Shown: piece after piece, positions 14,832 through 21,497 of the stretch
Layout of the letters: each line of letters starts with the position of its first letter
Numbering within the stretch: the stretch's first letter is position 1
From: an uncultured Clostridia bacterium
GTDB lineage: Bacteria; Bacillota; Clostridia; TANB77; CAG-508
DNA length: 22,045 nucleotides
Assembly (NCBI GenBank): GCA_934131055.1
Contig: CAKOZB010000006.1
Coordinates: 1-22,045 of the forward strand
Direction: 5' to 3'
Program-made: the position numbers and the translations under genes
The notes under the pieces: model-generated
Told to the model about the DNA's origin: nothing
Seen by the model: the letters and a program-made list of their open reading frames with translations, nothing else
The model's database searches: none

Positions 14832-16838
14832 TTATTTAATTGCTAGTTCTTTGCTTTTTTCTACTATACTGCATATTAAGTCTACAACATTATCTATTCC
14901 AATAGAATCGCTATTTACGCAAATATCGTAGTTTGATGGTGTCTCCCATCCTCTTTCCGTGTAGTATTCGTAGTGGTTTGATCTTAGTTTATTTATTCTT
15001 GCAATTTCTTTTTCTGCCTTTTCTTTATCCATATGATAAAATTCAGTTGCTCTTTTTATCTTATTTTCCATACTGCTACTTACAAATATTTTCAAAACAT
15101 TCTTTTTGTCTTTTAATATGAAATCTGCACATCTTCCAACTATTACGCAAGATTCCTTGTCAGCTAAATCTTTTATTAAGTTTGATTCTTGTATAAATAA
15201 TTCGTCAGAGTTATTCAAGCCAGCATAGTATCCATTATTGAAACTATCAAAAACAGTTCTTTTTTGTTCGTTGTCTTTTATATATTCTTCTGATAATCCT
15301 GTCTCTTCCGACATTTTTTCTATTATGTTTTTATCGTATAGTTTGATTCCTAATTTTTCAGCAACTAACTTTCCGATATATCTGCCACCAGAGCCGTATT
15401 CTCTTGCAATTGTGATTACAATTCCGTTGTTAGCTACTGCAGTTTCTGGTATTTCTTTTCTTTCTGCTTTTTCTGTTTCTACTCCATCAGCCTTCATGCC
15501 TCTTGTTTCTTTTATTAGAAGTATAACAGCCAATACAAATGCTAATCCATCAGCTACTGGTCCAGCACTTAGTACACCCATTATTCCATAGATGCTACTC
15601 AATATTATCATAGCAGGAATCAATATAACAATTTGTCTTGAAAGTGATAATATAGCACTCTTTGTGCTTTTTCCGATTGCCTGAAAGAATATTCCTGATG
15701 GAATTTGAACACCATTGCAAATGCAAAGTAATAAATACGTTCTAAATGCTAAACATGCGAATTCCATGTACTTTGCATCACCATTACCAAATATTAAGAT
15801 TAATTTATCTGGTATTGTTTGGAACAATATAAATGCTATTGTGCTTATTACCAAGCTTGCCCCTAAAACAATCTTTAACGTTTTCTTTACTCTATCATAT
15901 TTCTTAGCACCATAGTTATATCCAATTATAGGTTGACTTCCTGCAGCAATACCAATTATTATACTATTTAATATCTGATTTATCTTCATTACAATTCCAA
16001 GAACAGTAATTGGAGTTTCGGCCCCATAATCGCTTTGAGTTCCATATTTTCCAAGTAAATTATTCTCAGCCGCCATAACGCATACAATACTCATTTGAGT
16101 AATAAAACTACTTACGCCAAGCATTGAAACCTTTTTGCATACCTCAGCTTTTAATTTAAAACTTTCTTTTGATAATTGTATAGATTTAAATTTCTTGATA
16201 TATGCAACATTTAATATAAATGTAAGCACTTGGCTTATTACAGTTGCAATAGCTGCTCCAGCAACTCCTTTGTGAAATACAAATATAAATATTGGATCTA
16301 ATATTGTATTTAAAATTGCACCAGTAACCATGCTTGTCATAGCATATTTAGGATTTCCATCTGCCCTAATAATCGAATTCAATGTAGTTCCAATCATAGA
16401 AAACGGAAAACCAATTGCTATAATTCTTCCATAAGTCATTGCTAAGTCTCTTAGCTTATCAGTACATCCAAATAGTGTTAAAAGTTGTGGTAAAAAAATT
16501 AGTGTAATTACGCAGAAAATTATTGATACAATTGCAGATAATAATATTCCATTGCCAATTCCTTTTTCTGCTTCTTTTTTCTTCTTTTCTCCAAGTTTTA
16601 AACTTAAATATGCTGATGCACCATCTCCAAACATTAGAGAAAACGCTAAACCTATCATTACTAGTGGGAATACTACGTTTGTAGCACCATTTCCTAGTGT
16701 TCCTACCCCTTGTCCAATAAATATTTGGTCAACTATATTATATAATGAGTTTACCAACATTGAAACAATGCAAGGAATAGAAAACTTTAATATTAGTTTT
16801 CCTATTTTTTCTTTTCCAAGTATATTTTCTTGTTCCAT
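14832..16838 (-). CDS. MATE family transporter fused to a cytidylate-kinase-like domain
   Basis: Protein of 668 aa with two parts. Residues 1 to about 447 are a full MATE-type multidrug/cation antiporter with about 12 hydrophobic spans and the family features VDQIFIG and GADG-like IIRADGNPKYAM. A charged linker (about 448-471) leads to a cytoplasmic domain (about 472-668) of the cytidylate-kinase-like family: ITIAREYGSGGRYIGK holds the P-loop, with YDKNIIEKM and the late CVIVGRCADFIL segment. MATE pumps use ion gradients and need no nucleotide, so the kinase-like domain suggests regulation or a linked reaction; neither can be read from the sequence. The single frame is open throughout and has GGAGG 12 nt before the ATG, so this is a true fusion in the given sequence. 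Confidence 0.92.
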   Translation of the reverse strand: MEQENILGKEKIGKLILKFSIPCIVSMLVNSLYNIVDQIFIGQGVGTLGNGATNVVFPLVMIGLAFSLMFGDGASAYLSLKLGEKKKKEAEKGIGNGILLSAIVSIIFCVITLIFLPQLLTLFGCTDKLRDLAMTYGRIIAIGFPFSMIGTTLNSIIRADGNPKYAMTSMVTGAILNTILDPIFIFVFHKGVAGAAIATVISQVLTFILNVAYIKKFKSIQLSKESFKLKAEVCKKVSMLGVSSFITQMSIVCVMAAENNLLGKYGTQSDYGAETPITVLGIVMKINQILNSIIIGIAAGSQPIIGYNYGAKKYDRVKKTLKIVLGASLVISTIAFILFQTIPDKLILIFGNGDAKYMEFACLAFRTYLLLCICNGVQIPSGIFFQAIGKSTKSAILSLSRQIVILIPAMIILSSIYGIMGVLSAGPVADGLAFVLAVILLIKETRGMKADGVETEKAERKEIPETAVANNGIVITIAREYGSGGRYIGKLVAEKLGIKLYDKNIIEKMSEETGLSEEYIKDNEQKRTVFDSFNNGYYAGLNNSDELFIQESNLIKDLADKESCVIVGRCADFILKDKKNVLKIFVSSSMENKIKRATEFYHMDKEKAEKEIARINKLRSNHYEYYTERGWETPSNYDICVNSDSIGIDNVVDLICSIVEKSKELAIK

Positions 16839-16885
16839 TTTTTAGTTTATTCCTCCCCTTTTTCAATAAAAAGACATAAATATCA

Positions 16886-16918
16886 GGTTGGAGAAAACAC
16901 TAAATTTTTCTCACAACC
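16886..16918 (-). promoter_or_regulatory. Leader hairpin upstream of the MATE-kinase gene
   Basis: On the minus strand GGTTG plus GAGAAAA pairs with TTTTCTC plus CAACC, 12 bp with one bulged base and an 8-nt loop. It lies in the 100-nt leader between promoter and start codon. It matches no riboswitch that I recognise and has no T-run directly after it, so it is more likely a structural or translational element than a terminator. Confidence 0.45.
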
Positions 16919-16945
16919 CTTACTCTCTTTTTTGTTAGCTTGCCT

Positions 16946-16975
16946 ATTATACCACTTAGAAAGAAAAAAAGTCAA
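16946..16975 (-). promoter_or_regulatory. Promoter of the MATE-kinase gene
   Basis: TTGACT (16975-16970), an 18-nt spacer and TATAAT (16951-16946), with TGG before the -10 box. A/T tracts, including the palindrome AATTAAAA/TTTTAATT at 16974-16990, lie directly upstream like an UP element. Confidence 0.8.
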
Positions 16976-17075
16976 TTAAAATTTTTAATTTTTTTGCAGA
17001 TTTTTTCTAAAAAATTTTTACCGGAGAAAATGTTAGTCGCAAATATTTAATTCTTTTCAAACAATTATGCATTTA

Positions 17076-17717
17076 TTATTCAACCACCTTTACTCCCAAC
17101 AAATACATTAAATCTATTGCTTGCATTTGGTTTATTTTTGCACCTTTTATATCTTCAAGTGAAACTGCAATTTGATCTATATTACTATTTGATAAATCTA
17201 TTCCATTTAAGCTTGTTTTAAAAAATTGTGTACCTGTTAGGTCCGCTTCTTTAAAGTTTATATTTTTAACTTTATTTTCCTGCAAACTTCCGCTTCTAAT
17301 CGAAGTATTATTAAAGAATATTCCCCTTAAATTACTCATTGATATATTAGCATACCACATATTCGAATCTATAAATCCAATATCAAATAAAACATTTTCT
17401 ATAAAATTACATCCAGTTAGCTTACAATTATTAAACTCACATCTTATAAAGCTACAATTGTCAAACGTCGTATTCGAAAAATTGCAATTACCAAACTCTA
17501 CATCTGTAAAAGACGTCTTTTCAAACCTGCTATTTATTATAGAAACATTATTAAATATTGCCTTATTGCTAGTAACATTAAAAACTTCTAGATTACTTGT
17601 TGAATAATCTTTTATCTTAACATTTTCTAATTCATCATTTTCTGTTAATTCACTTTGTAAATCTTCAATAGTTCTTAAATTATCAAACAACATCTTTTGT
17701 GGTTTTAATATATTCAT
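17076..17717 (-). CDS. Pentapeptide-repeat protein
   Basis: Protein of 213 aa built mostly of pentapeptide repeats of the A(D/N)LXX kind: SRFEKTSFTDVEFGNCNFSN, FDNCSFIRCEFNNCKL and NFKEADLTGTQFFKTSLNGI mark the centre positions with F or L every five residues between about 50 and 185. Such proteins fold as right-handed square beta-helices. Some (Qnr, McbG) shield DNA gyrase from drugs, but most have no known role, and nothing here points to gyrase binding. The first 40 residues and the last 20 are outside the repeat pattern. AAGGAG stands 6 nt before the ATG. It follows the RsuA-family gene by 50 nt and is probably co-transcribed with it. Confidence 0.88.
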   Translation of the reverse strand: MNILKPQKMLFDNLRTIEDLQSELTENDELENVKIKDYSTSNLEVFNVTSNKAIFNNVSIINSRFEKTSFTDVEFGNCNFSNTTFDNCSFIRCEFNNCKLTGCNFIENVLFDIGFIDSNMWYANISMSNLRGIFFNNTSIRSGSLQENKVKNINFKEADLTGTQFFKTSLNGIDLSNSNIDQIAVSLEDIKGAKINQMQAIDLMYLLGVKVVE

Positions 17718-17767
17718 TCTATTCTCCTTATCTTCTCACTTTTGCTTTGATATTTGTACACTTCTCC

Positions 17768-18475
17768 TTACTTGTCTCTTTTGCATACTTTTTCTAGCTC
17801 TTCTGCTGTTAATTCTCTACACTGGCCTTCTTTTAAATCACTTGGTAATTGTAAGCCTCCCATGGATATTCTGTGCAAGTTTACTACTTTTGCTCCAAAG
17901 CATCCAAACATCCTCTTTATTTGATGATATTTTCCTTCTGTTATTGTTATTAATGCTGTATTTTTATCTTCTACCACAATCGTTGCAGGGCAACATACAT
18001 GGTCTTTTAGAATAATTCCTTGTTTGAATTTTTCTTTCATCTCTTCTGTTATGTCTATATCTATTTGCACTCTATATGTTTTTTCTATGTGTTTTCTTGG
18101 AGCTAGTATGTTGTGTGCAAACTCGCCATCATCTGTTATAATCATCATTCCAGTAGTGTCTTTGTCTAATCTTCCTGCTGGGAACAATCCTTTCCTCATA
18201 TATTGCTCAGGTACTAAATCTAATACCGTCTTTGCTGTTCTATCTTCTGTTGCCGATATGTATCCCTGTGGCTTGTTGAGTACTAGGTATATGTGTTTCT
18301 TCATATCTAATTTATTTTCATCTATATATATTGTATCTCGTAGTTCATCAAACTTCTGTTCTGGCCTTTTTACAATCTCGTCATTTACTCTTACTTTCTT
18401 CTGAGATATAAGCTTTTTAACATCTTTTCTTGAATAGTTAGTTTGAGAAGCTATTATCTTATCTATTCTTTCCAC
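17768..18475 (-). CDS. RsuA/RluB-family rRNA pseudouridine synthase
   Basis: Protein of 235 aa that converts a uridine in ribosomal RNA to pseudouridine. It has an N-terminal S4 RNA-binding domain (about 1-48: ERIDKIIASQ, KDVKKLISQKKVRVN) and the catalytic motif GRLDKDTTG at 101-109, with Asp104 as the expected nucleophile. YLVLNKPQGYIS and KTYRVQ are further family marks, and IKRMFGCFG closes the active-site half. The start is a GTG at 18475: AAGGAG lies exactly 6 nt upstream and the resulting N-terminus is the normal one for the family. The frame is open to an ATG at 18514, but that has no ribosome binding site. Which uridine (16S 516 or a 23S site) cannot be told. Confidence 0.93.
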   Translation of the reverse strand: MERIDKIIASQTNYSRKDVKKLISQKKVRVNDEIVKRPEQKFDELRDTIYIDENKLDMKKHIYLVLNKPQGYISATEDRTAKTVLDLVPEQYMRKGLFPAGRLDKDTTGMMIITDDGEFAHNILAPRKHIEKTYRVQIDIDITEEMKEKFKQGIILKDHVCCPATIVVEDKNTALITITEGKYHQIKRMFGCFGAKVVNLHRISMGGLQLPSDLKEGQCRELTAEELEKVCKRDK

Positions 18476-18546
18476 TTTAATCTCCTTGCTAAATAATATT
18501 CTTTCTTTTCCCATACTATCAAATATTTAAATATTTTTCAATATAT

Positions 18547-18583
18547 AAAAAACTAATCGCCCAAAAAGGGGCGTCCCTATTAG
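18547..18583 (-). terminator. Terminator of tag, formed by repeat copy C
   Basis: On the minus strand CTAAT (18583-18579) pairs with ATTAG (18557-18553) around the GC-rich repeat core and is followed directly by TTTTTT (18552-18547). The stem begins inside the stop codon of tag. Confidence 0.7.
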
Positions 18584-18585
18584 GC
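18553..18585 (+). repeat. GC-rich foldback repeat, copy C
   Basis: This copy contains CGCCCAAAAAGGGGCG (18558-18573) and GTCCCTATT, as in copies A and B, flanked by CTAAT/ATTAG. Its right end supplies the last Ala codon and the stop codon of tag. Confidence 0.75.
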
Positions 18586-19125
18586 AAAAAGGAAACAATC
18601 TTTGTCATGTGATATAATTACTCCTATTGCCTGTAAATACGAATATATGATTGTTGAACCTACAAATTTCATTCCTCTTTTTTGTAGGTCTTTTGAAATA
18701 GCATCAGAAAGTGGAGATGTTGTCTTATCTATTTCATAGTATGTTTTTCCTTCTGTAAAAGTCTTTAGATAATTGTTGAATGAACCAAATTCTTTTTGAA
18801 TATCCTTAAATATTTTAGAATTGTTTATGCTTGCTTTTATCTTTAATTTATTTCTGATTATTTCTCTATTTTGTTGCAGTTCTATAACCTTTTCATCACC
18901 ATATTTACATACTTGTTCTATATTAAAGTTATCATAAGCCACCTCAAAAGCTTTTCTTTTATTTAATACACACTCCCAAGAAAGTCCAGCTTGAAAAGAT
19001 TCTAATATAAGCATCTCGTATAAATATTTCTCATCAAAGTTTGGTCTACACCATTCTTCATCATGATATTTTATATATAGTGGATTCTTCATATTACACC
19101 ACTTACATCTTTTTTTATTATCCAT
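18580..19125 (-). CDS. tag: DNA-3-methyladenine glycosylase I
   Basis: Protein of 181 aa that removes 3-methyladenine from alkylated DNA as the first step of base excision repair. CxWC...PLYIKYHDEEW near the N-terminus and SHDKDC near the C-terminus give the four zinc ligands of the Tag family (Cys7, His21, His173, Cys177 by position). LILESFQAGLSW holds the Glu and aromatic residues of the base pocket. GGAG lies 5 nt before the ATG. The final residues FLFA and the stop codon run into repeat copy C; the usual short tail after the last Cys is thus replaced, but no catalytic residue is lost. It lies 71 nt after ogt on the same strand, and both repair methylation damage. Confidence 0.93.
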   Translation of the reverse strand: MDNKKRCKWCNMKNPLYIKYHDEEWCRPNFDEKYLYEMLILESFQAGLSWECVLNKRKAFEVAYDNFNIEQVCKYGDEKVIELQQNREIIRNKLKIKASINNSKIFKDIQKEFGSFNNYLKTFTEGKTYYEIDKTTSPLSDAISKDLQKRGMKFVGSTIIYSYLQAIGVIISHDKDCFLFA

Positions 19126-19196
19126 GTAAACTCCAATCTAATAAAGTATATTATTGTTTTTAAAGTTATTATCTGTTTAGGTTGTCATCACACATT

Positions 19197-19733
19197 TTAT
19201 AATGCTGTTCCTTTTGTAGGAATAATAAACTTACTCATATCAAAACCTTCTAGTTCTAACAATTTTATCTTGTTTTTTATTCCTCCACCATATCCAGTAA
19301 GAGATCCATTTGTAGCAACTACTCTATGGCATGGGATAATAATGCAAATTGGATTTGCCCCAACAGCACCTCCTACAGCCTGTGCAGACATTCTTGATAT
19401 TCCTCGTTCTTTTGCTATTTCTTTTGCAATATCATTATAGGTTATTGTTTTTCCATATTCAATCTTGTTCATTATATTGCTTACTCTATCTCTAAACGGA
19501 GTACTATTATTTACTTTGTATTTTGGAATAAAATCAGGTTTCCTTCCAGAAAAGTATATATCTAGCCATTTTATTATTTCTTCAAATATTGGTAATCTTT
19601 TTTCTTCACAATTCATTATATGTTTAGATACATCTCTAGAACCTTCAAACCATAAACCTGTTAAATATTCTCCATCACTATTCATAAGCATATTAGAAAA
19701 ACCTTCAGGTGTTTCATATTTCCATTTATACAT
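19197..19733 (-). CDS. ogt: Methylated-DNA-protein-cysteine methyltransferase
   Basis: Protein of 178 aa that takes the methyl group from O6-methylguanine onto its own cysteine in a single-use reaction. The active site IIPCHRVV is at about 132-139 with Cys135 as acceptor. The helix-turn-helix that inserts into DNA (YNDIAKEIAKERGISRMSAQAVGGAVGANP) and the following GSLTGYGGG loop are intact. The N-terminal domain is of normal size and lacks the Ada zinc domain. The start at 19733 has GGGAG 11 nt upstream; an ATG at 19757 is read as less likely. The start overlaps the toxN-like stop codon by 8 nt (19726-19733), which suggests coupled translation. Confidence 0.93.
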   Translation of the reverse strand: MYKWKYETPEGFSNMLMNSDGEYLTGLWFEGSRDVSKHIMNCEEKRLPIFEEIIKWLDIYFSGRKPDFIPKYKVNNSTPFRDRVSNIMNKIEYGKTITYNDIAKEIAKERGISRMSAQAVGGAVGANPICIIIPCHRVVATNGSLTGYGGGIKNKIKLLELEGFDMSKFIIPTKGTAL

Positions 19734-20250
19734 TATTTTCAATTCTCCCTTCAGCATATTTTAAACATTTTTCTTCTAGTAGCTTAAAATTGCAACATCT
19801 TTCTCTCATAGTCTCTGGCAATTTTCCCTTGTTATATAAAGTATATAATTTATATGATTTATCTTTTACTTGAATATAATTTGCGTTTAACCAAGCTAAT
19901 TGTTCTTTTAATAGTTTCTGGTATTTTTCTTCATTTAGAGTTAAAGTTGATTGATTTAAATCAATAATAGAATAAAAATCATTTTTTACTGGAATCATGT
20001 TATTAAAATTCACAGCTCCAAGTTTACCATTTTTTATCTTTAGAAAATCAATAGTATTTTTCATTTTCTTGTGTTTCTGCTTTGGACTAGATAATGGTGC
20101 AAAATATTCACAATCTTCTATTTTGAATAATATTCCTACAAAAGGTCTAATCTCCTTTTCGTTCATATTATAAGCTACTCTTGAATCAAATTTTCTTAAA
20201 TAATCGCAATAATTTGTATCCACTCTTATAATCTGTAAATTTTTTATCAT
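19726..20250 (-). CDS. toxN: Type III toxin-antitoxin endoribonuclease (ToxN/AbiQ family)
   Basis: Protein of 174 aa of the ToxN/AbiQ family, endoribonucleases that cleave RNA and are held inactive by a repeated RNA antitoxin; several stop phage by killing or arresting the infected cell. The family core FVGILFKIEDCEYFAPLSSPK lies at about 37-57, with the Ser-Ser-x-Lys stretch that in ToxN carries active-site residues. KHKKMKNTIDFLKI, AVNFNNMIPV and CNFKLLEEK (about 153-161) are further matches. The start at 20250 has AAGGAG 9 nt upstream; a longer frame to 20298 has no site. Just upstream lie a terminator and three 36-nt repeats, the normal order of a type III locus, which secures the assignment. 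Its stop overlaps ogt. I place it nearest to the ToxN/AbiQ branch, from memory of the sequences. Confidence 0.93.
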   Translation of the reverse strand: MIKNLQIIRVDTNYCDYLRKFDSRVAYNMNEKEIRPFVGILFKIEDCEYFAPLSSPKQKHKKMKNTIDFLKIKNGKLGAVNFNNMIPVKNDFYSIIDLNQSTLTLNEEKYQKLLKEQLAWLNANYIQVKDKSYKLYTLYNKGKLPETMRERCCNFKLLEEKCLKYAEGRIENNV

Positions 20251-20327
20251 ACCAACCAGCTCCTTAAACATTTTCTGCATTATATCATATACGCACATAT
20301 GTTTGCAAGTATTTTTCTAAAATTTGT

Positions 20328-20357
20328 AAAAAAAGATTAGAGCTTTACACTCTAACC
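20328..20357 (-). terminator. Terminator between the antitoxin RNA and toxN
   Basis: On the minus strand GGTTAGAG (20357-20350) pairs with CTCTAATC (20342-20335) with one G-T pair and a 7-nt loop; seven T follow (20334-20328). In type III loci such a terminator limits readthrough, so that far more antitoxin RNA than toxin mRNA is made. Confidence 0.9.
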
Positions 20358-20361
20358 TTTC

Positions 20362-20469
20362 TTTTTTAAGTTCCAATTTTATGGCTGGATTCACCGCTTT
20401 TTTAAGTTCCAATTTTATGGCTGGATTCACCGCTTTTTTAAGTTCCAATTTTATGGCTGGATTCACCAA
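20362..20469 (-). ncRNA. toxI: Type III antitoxin RNA (ToxI) with three 36-nt repeats
   Basis: Three tandem 36-bp units lie at 20362-20397, 20398-20433 and 20434-20469. The first two are identical; the third (first in the RNA) differs only at its outer two bases. On the minus strand each unit reads GGTGAATCCAGCC, then ATAAAATTGGAAC, then TTAAAAAAGC. GGTGAATCC with GGAAC could form the short pseudoknot-type pairings common in this class, but no fold can be proven here. There are no spacers, so this is not a CRISPR array. An open frame of 67 codons (20317-20520) runs through the repeats and is a by-product of the 36-nt (12-codon) period. Confidence 0.93.
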
Positions 20470-20531
20470 CTTTTTTTGAGAATTTTTTCTCTTTTGGTAT
20501 TGCCTTATGACTAACACCATATTCTTTATAT

Positions 20532-20560
20532 ATTATAATATACATTTTTATTATATTCAA
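20532..20560 (-). promoter_or_regulatory. Promoter of the ToxI-toxN locus
   Basis: TTGAAT (20560-20555), a 17-nt spacer and TATAAT (20537-20532). Transcription would start near 20525, about 55 nt before the first repeat. No other clear promoter lies between the repeats and toxN. Confidence 0.75.
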
Positions 20561-20581
20561 GTATTTTCTAATTATTAAAAA

Positions 20582-20833
20582 TCATTCTTTCTCAATTATT
20601 TTTCTTGCATATGAACATGTTGCTTTTATCTTTTTATTATACTTTCGAGAATTTTCTATAACATTTTCTACTAACTTTCTGGCTATGCCTTGCCCTTGAT
20701 AATCACTATCAACTTCTGTATGTGTTATATTCCAAATATCATCTATTTCTTCAAAATCGCATTCACCAACTTTTTTATCAGAATCATAGGCAAGCACCTT
20801 ATTCTCATCAGATTTAAATATTATTTTCACCAT
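20582..20833 (-). CDS. Small GNAT-fold protein (Acetyltransf_CG type)
   Basis: Protein of 83 aa that fits the minimal GNAT family Acetyltransf_CG (YidJ-like), about 80-100 aa in length. The acetyl-CoA-binding loop YQGQGIARKLV lies at about 45-55, preceded by the strand ITHTEVD and followed by the helix NVIENSRKY. It covers only the central GNAT core, so acetyl-CoA binding is likely; acceptor and reaction are unknown. GAGGAG lies 9 nt before the ATG. It follows the methyltransferase gene by 33 nt and is likely in its transcript. Confidence 0.85.
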   Translation of the reverse strand: MVKIIFKSDENKVLAYDSDKKVGECDFEEIDDIWNITHTEVDSDYQGQGIARKLVENVIENSRKYNKKIKATCSYARKIIEKE

Positions 20834-20866
20834 ATAATATATCTCCTCTTTATAGAAAAATTTTTT

Positions 20867-21472
20867 CTATTCAAATTTCTTTATAATAAAATTTCCCCAT
20901 ATTGTATTTTTAGCATTTCTTTTTGTACTTGGAATTGTCTCAAAATAATCAATAAGCTTAACATTTCTTTCTAGCTTTTCTAATATTTGTATCATTTCAT
21001 CTTTAGATATAAAATTATAATATTTTTCTTCTTTTATTTCATAGCCTGTTCCTACTTTAAAAGAAGCATAAATTATTCCATTTTTCTTTAATGCGTCTAT
21101 CATTTTAATTAGGATGGATGGCAAATTCTCTTTTTCAACATGCAATATTGAAGAACAAGCCCATATACCATCATAAATATTTATATCATTTAATTCATCA
21201 AATTTCATACAACTTACATCTTGATTTAAATATTTACTAGCCAACTTACACATTTCATCCGAGCCATCTATTGGTTTAACTTTATAGCCATTTTCTTTGA
21301 AATACTTACTGTCTCTTCCTGAACCACATCCAAAATCTAGAATATATGCATTTTTAGGTAAATGTTTTAAAAACTTATCATAGTTTTCTTGTAAATCACC
21401 AATCAATGTTTGTTCGCAATATAATTCTGCATTCTTATTATAATATTCTAAAGTATTATATTCTTTCTCCAT
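20867..21472 (-). CDS. Class I SAM-dependent methyltransferase
   Basis: Protein of 201 aa with the Rossmann-type methyltransferase fold. Motif I ILDFGCGSGRDSKYF (about 44-58) binds S-adenosylmethionine, and the acidic end of strand 2 is KPIDGSDEM. IWACSSILHV is motif IV, and the FETIPSTKRN...WGNFIIKK tail is the type often found in small methyltransferases of unknown substrate (annotated TehB-like or UbiE-like). I cannot name the substrate. GGAGGAGAGG stands just before the ATG. It follows the DHHW gene by 25 nt and precedes the GNAT gene, so the three may be one transcript. Confidence 0.88.
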   Translation of the reverse strand: MEKEYNTLEYYNKNAELYCEQTLIGDLQENYDKFLKHLPKNAYILDFGCGSGRDSKYFKENGYKVKPIDGSDEMCKLASKYLNQDVSCMKFDELNDINIYDGIWACSSILHVEKENLPSILIKMIDALKKNGIIYASFKVGTGYEIKEEKYYNFISKDEMIQILEKLERNVKLIDYFETIPSTKRNAKNTIWGNFIIKKFE

Positions 21473-21497
21473 AGTCCTCTCCTCCTATAAATTACTT

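Noticed and set aside
20362-20469. Three 36-bp direct repeats as a small CRISPR array
   Set aside because: The repeats abut with no spacers, no cas genes are present, and a ToxN-family gene lies downstream; the type III antitoxin fits fully.
20317-20520. Repeat-containing 67-aa protein (VNPAIKLELKKA repeated)
   Set aside because: The frame arises because 36 is a multiple of three. It lacks a ribosome binding site and covers the antitoxin RNA and its terminator.
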